Assembly (NCBI GenBank): GCA_014607495.2
Contig: CP053169.1
Location: forward strand, 2,108,001 to 2,172,000
From: Carposina sasakii
Taxonomy: Eukaryota > Arthropoda > Insecta > Lepidoptera > Carposinidae
Direction of reading: 5' to 3'
Length of the DNA stretch: 64,000 nucleotides
Shown one piece after another: positions 63,403 through 64,000 of this stretch. How positions within the stretch are numbered: the first letter of the stretch is position 1; each line of letters starts with the position of its first letter. The notes below the pieces were generated by a model. That model made no database searches. It was not told where the DNA came from and saw only the letters and a program-made list of their open reading frames with translations. Both the position numbers and the translations under genes were made by a program.

Positions 63403-64000
63403 GCCTAATGATACCTCTCAAGGTAAAACTCAACCAGCCGGTTAGTTAGGTTCTATAGAGCATACCAAGGAATTATAGATACATACTATATACAAACTTG
63501 GATACATATATACTTCCTTTTGGCGCAGCTGAGTAACAAAGGTTTAAACAAATTTTATTCTAAGATGTTTATTATATTTGCTGAGGATTTTTTAAATCGA
63601 TTTTTCGCAGTCGATTTCTTGCAAATGGGGCGCCATTTGCAAAAAAGTTAACCTAACTTCAAGAAAAACCTAACCTAACAAAAAAAAAAGCATTCCGCTC
63701 AATTAGTAAGCAAGCAGTAAGAAGGTAGAGAAATAGTTTTCCTTCGTTGCCCTAATTAGTAGAAAAGTATTTTCTTGACGATGCGGGCAGACAATGCGCC
63801 TCAACTCTCTATTGGTTTTCTTCTTTTCTAGGGCTCCGTATCCGAAGGGCAAATCATTATGGTCCAAAAGCTACTGACTCGTGACGGTCTTCTTACAAGG
63901 CTAGAAATCTGTACAATTTCGAATAGCATACTAAGGGCAATAACCATGATCTAACAGGTATCAGTAATCATCATTTTTATTTTTTAAACGTGTAAATAGT
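63403..64000. other. No gene; a short palindrome and CCTAA motifs
   Basis: TTGCAAATGG / CCATTTGCAA (63619-63642) is an inverted pair. Then AACCTAACTTC and AAACCTAACCTAAC (63650-63682) carry three CCTAA units, the complement of the insect telomere repeat TTAGG. Three units are too few to call telomeric DNA. Confidence 0.4.

Noticed and set aside
63650..63682. Telomeric (TTAGG)n tract
   Set aside because: Only three interrupted CCTAA units. Short tracts like this are common inside insect chromosomes.

Overview
This window looks like intergenic or intronic DNA from an insect, most likely a moth or butterfly (Lepidoptera). It is AT-rich, has no convincing host gene and is packed with dispersed repeats. 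The lepidopteran call rests on repeats I recognise from that order: the motif CGCGACTTCGTCCGCGTGGA with a following ATCCCGGGATAAAAAGTAGC stretch, tRNA-derived SINEs, RTE-clade LINE 3' ends with (GAT)n tails, and dispersed pieces such as CCCTTACGGGGTAGGCAGAG. No open reading frame exceeds 149 codons. The longest ones lie inside repeats or antisense to them, and I treat them as chance.

Layout. 1-7 kb: C-family copies, a TA-flanked MITE (2.9-3.3 kb), a tRNA-like SINE (4.1 kb), a P-family SINE (4.6 kb) and a 14-bp-unit minisatellite (5.2-5.7 kb). 7-12 kb: the 3' end of an RTE LINE and a hAT-type MITE with an 8-bp target duplication. 12-20 kb: the L, D, C, A, N and Z families, including a D MITE inside a C element. 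20-31 kb: SINEs, more A/B/D/P copies, a 70-bp perfect foldback (29.9-30.0 kb) and a GC-rich block (30.3-30.96 kb). 31-42 kb: a PIF/Harbinger remnant flanked by TTA (33.5-34.0 kb), an M-family MITE with long inverted ends, and an A copy carrying a nested L MITE. 42.2-45.3 kb is the longest stretch nearly free of repeats. 45-64 kb: E, Z, H and J elements, a palindrome built on a 28-bp repeat (50.2-50.3 kb), tRNA SINEs (52.4-54.1 kb), an inverted-arm element (54.5-55.3 kb), a second hAT MITE, a TA-flanked G element, an interrupted M element (60.0-60.6 kb) and a broken RTE reverse-transcriptase tail (61.1-61.9 kb).

The window holds no pathway or operon. The coherent biology is transposon ecology. 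Several nested insertions give relative ages: D inside C, L inside A, Z inside A, and an unnamed element inside M. P-family elements share their 3' end with the RTE LINE, which suggests they use its machinery. About twenty copies or fragments of one ~215-bp repeat (family A), which I cannot assign to a class, occur in both orientations. I did not find a new gene system. The most interesting items are family A, the N-family elements with a tRNA-like module downstream of a conserved body, and two long perfect foldbacks that could form double-stranded RNA if transcribed. All boundaries were read by eye and are approximate unless target duplications are described.
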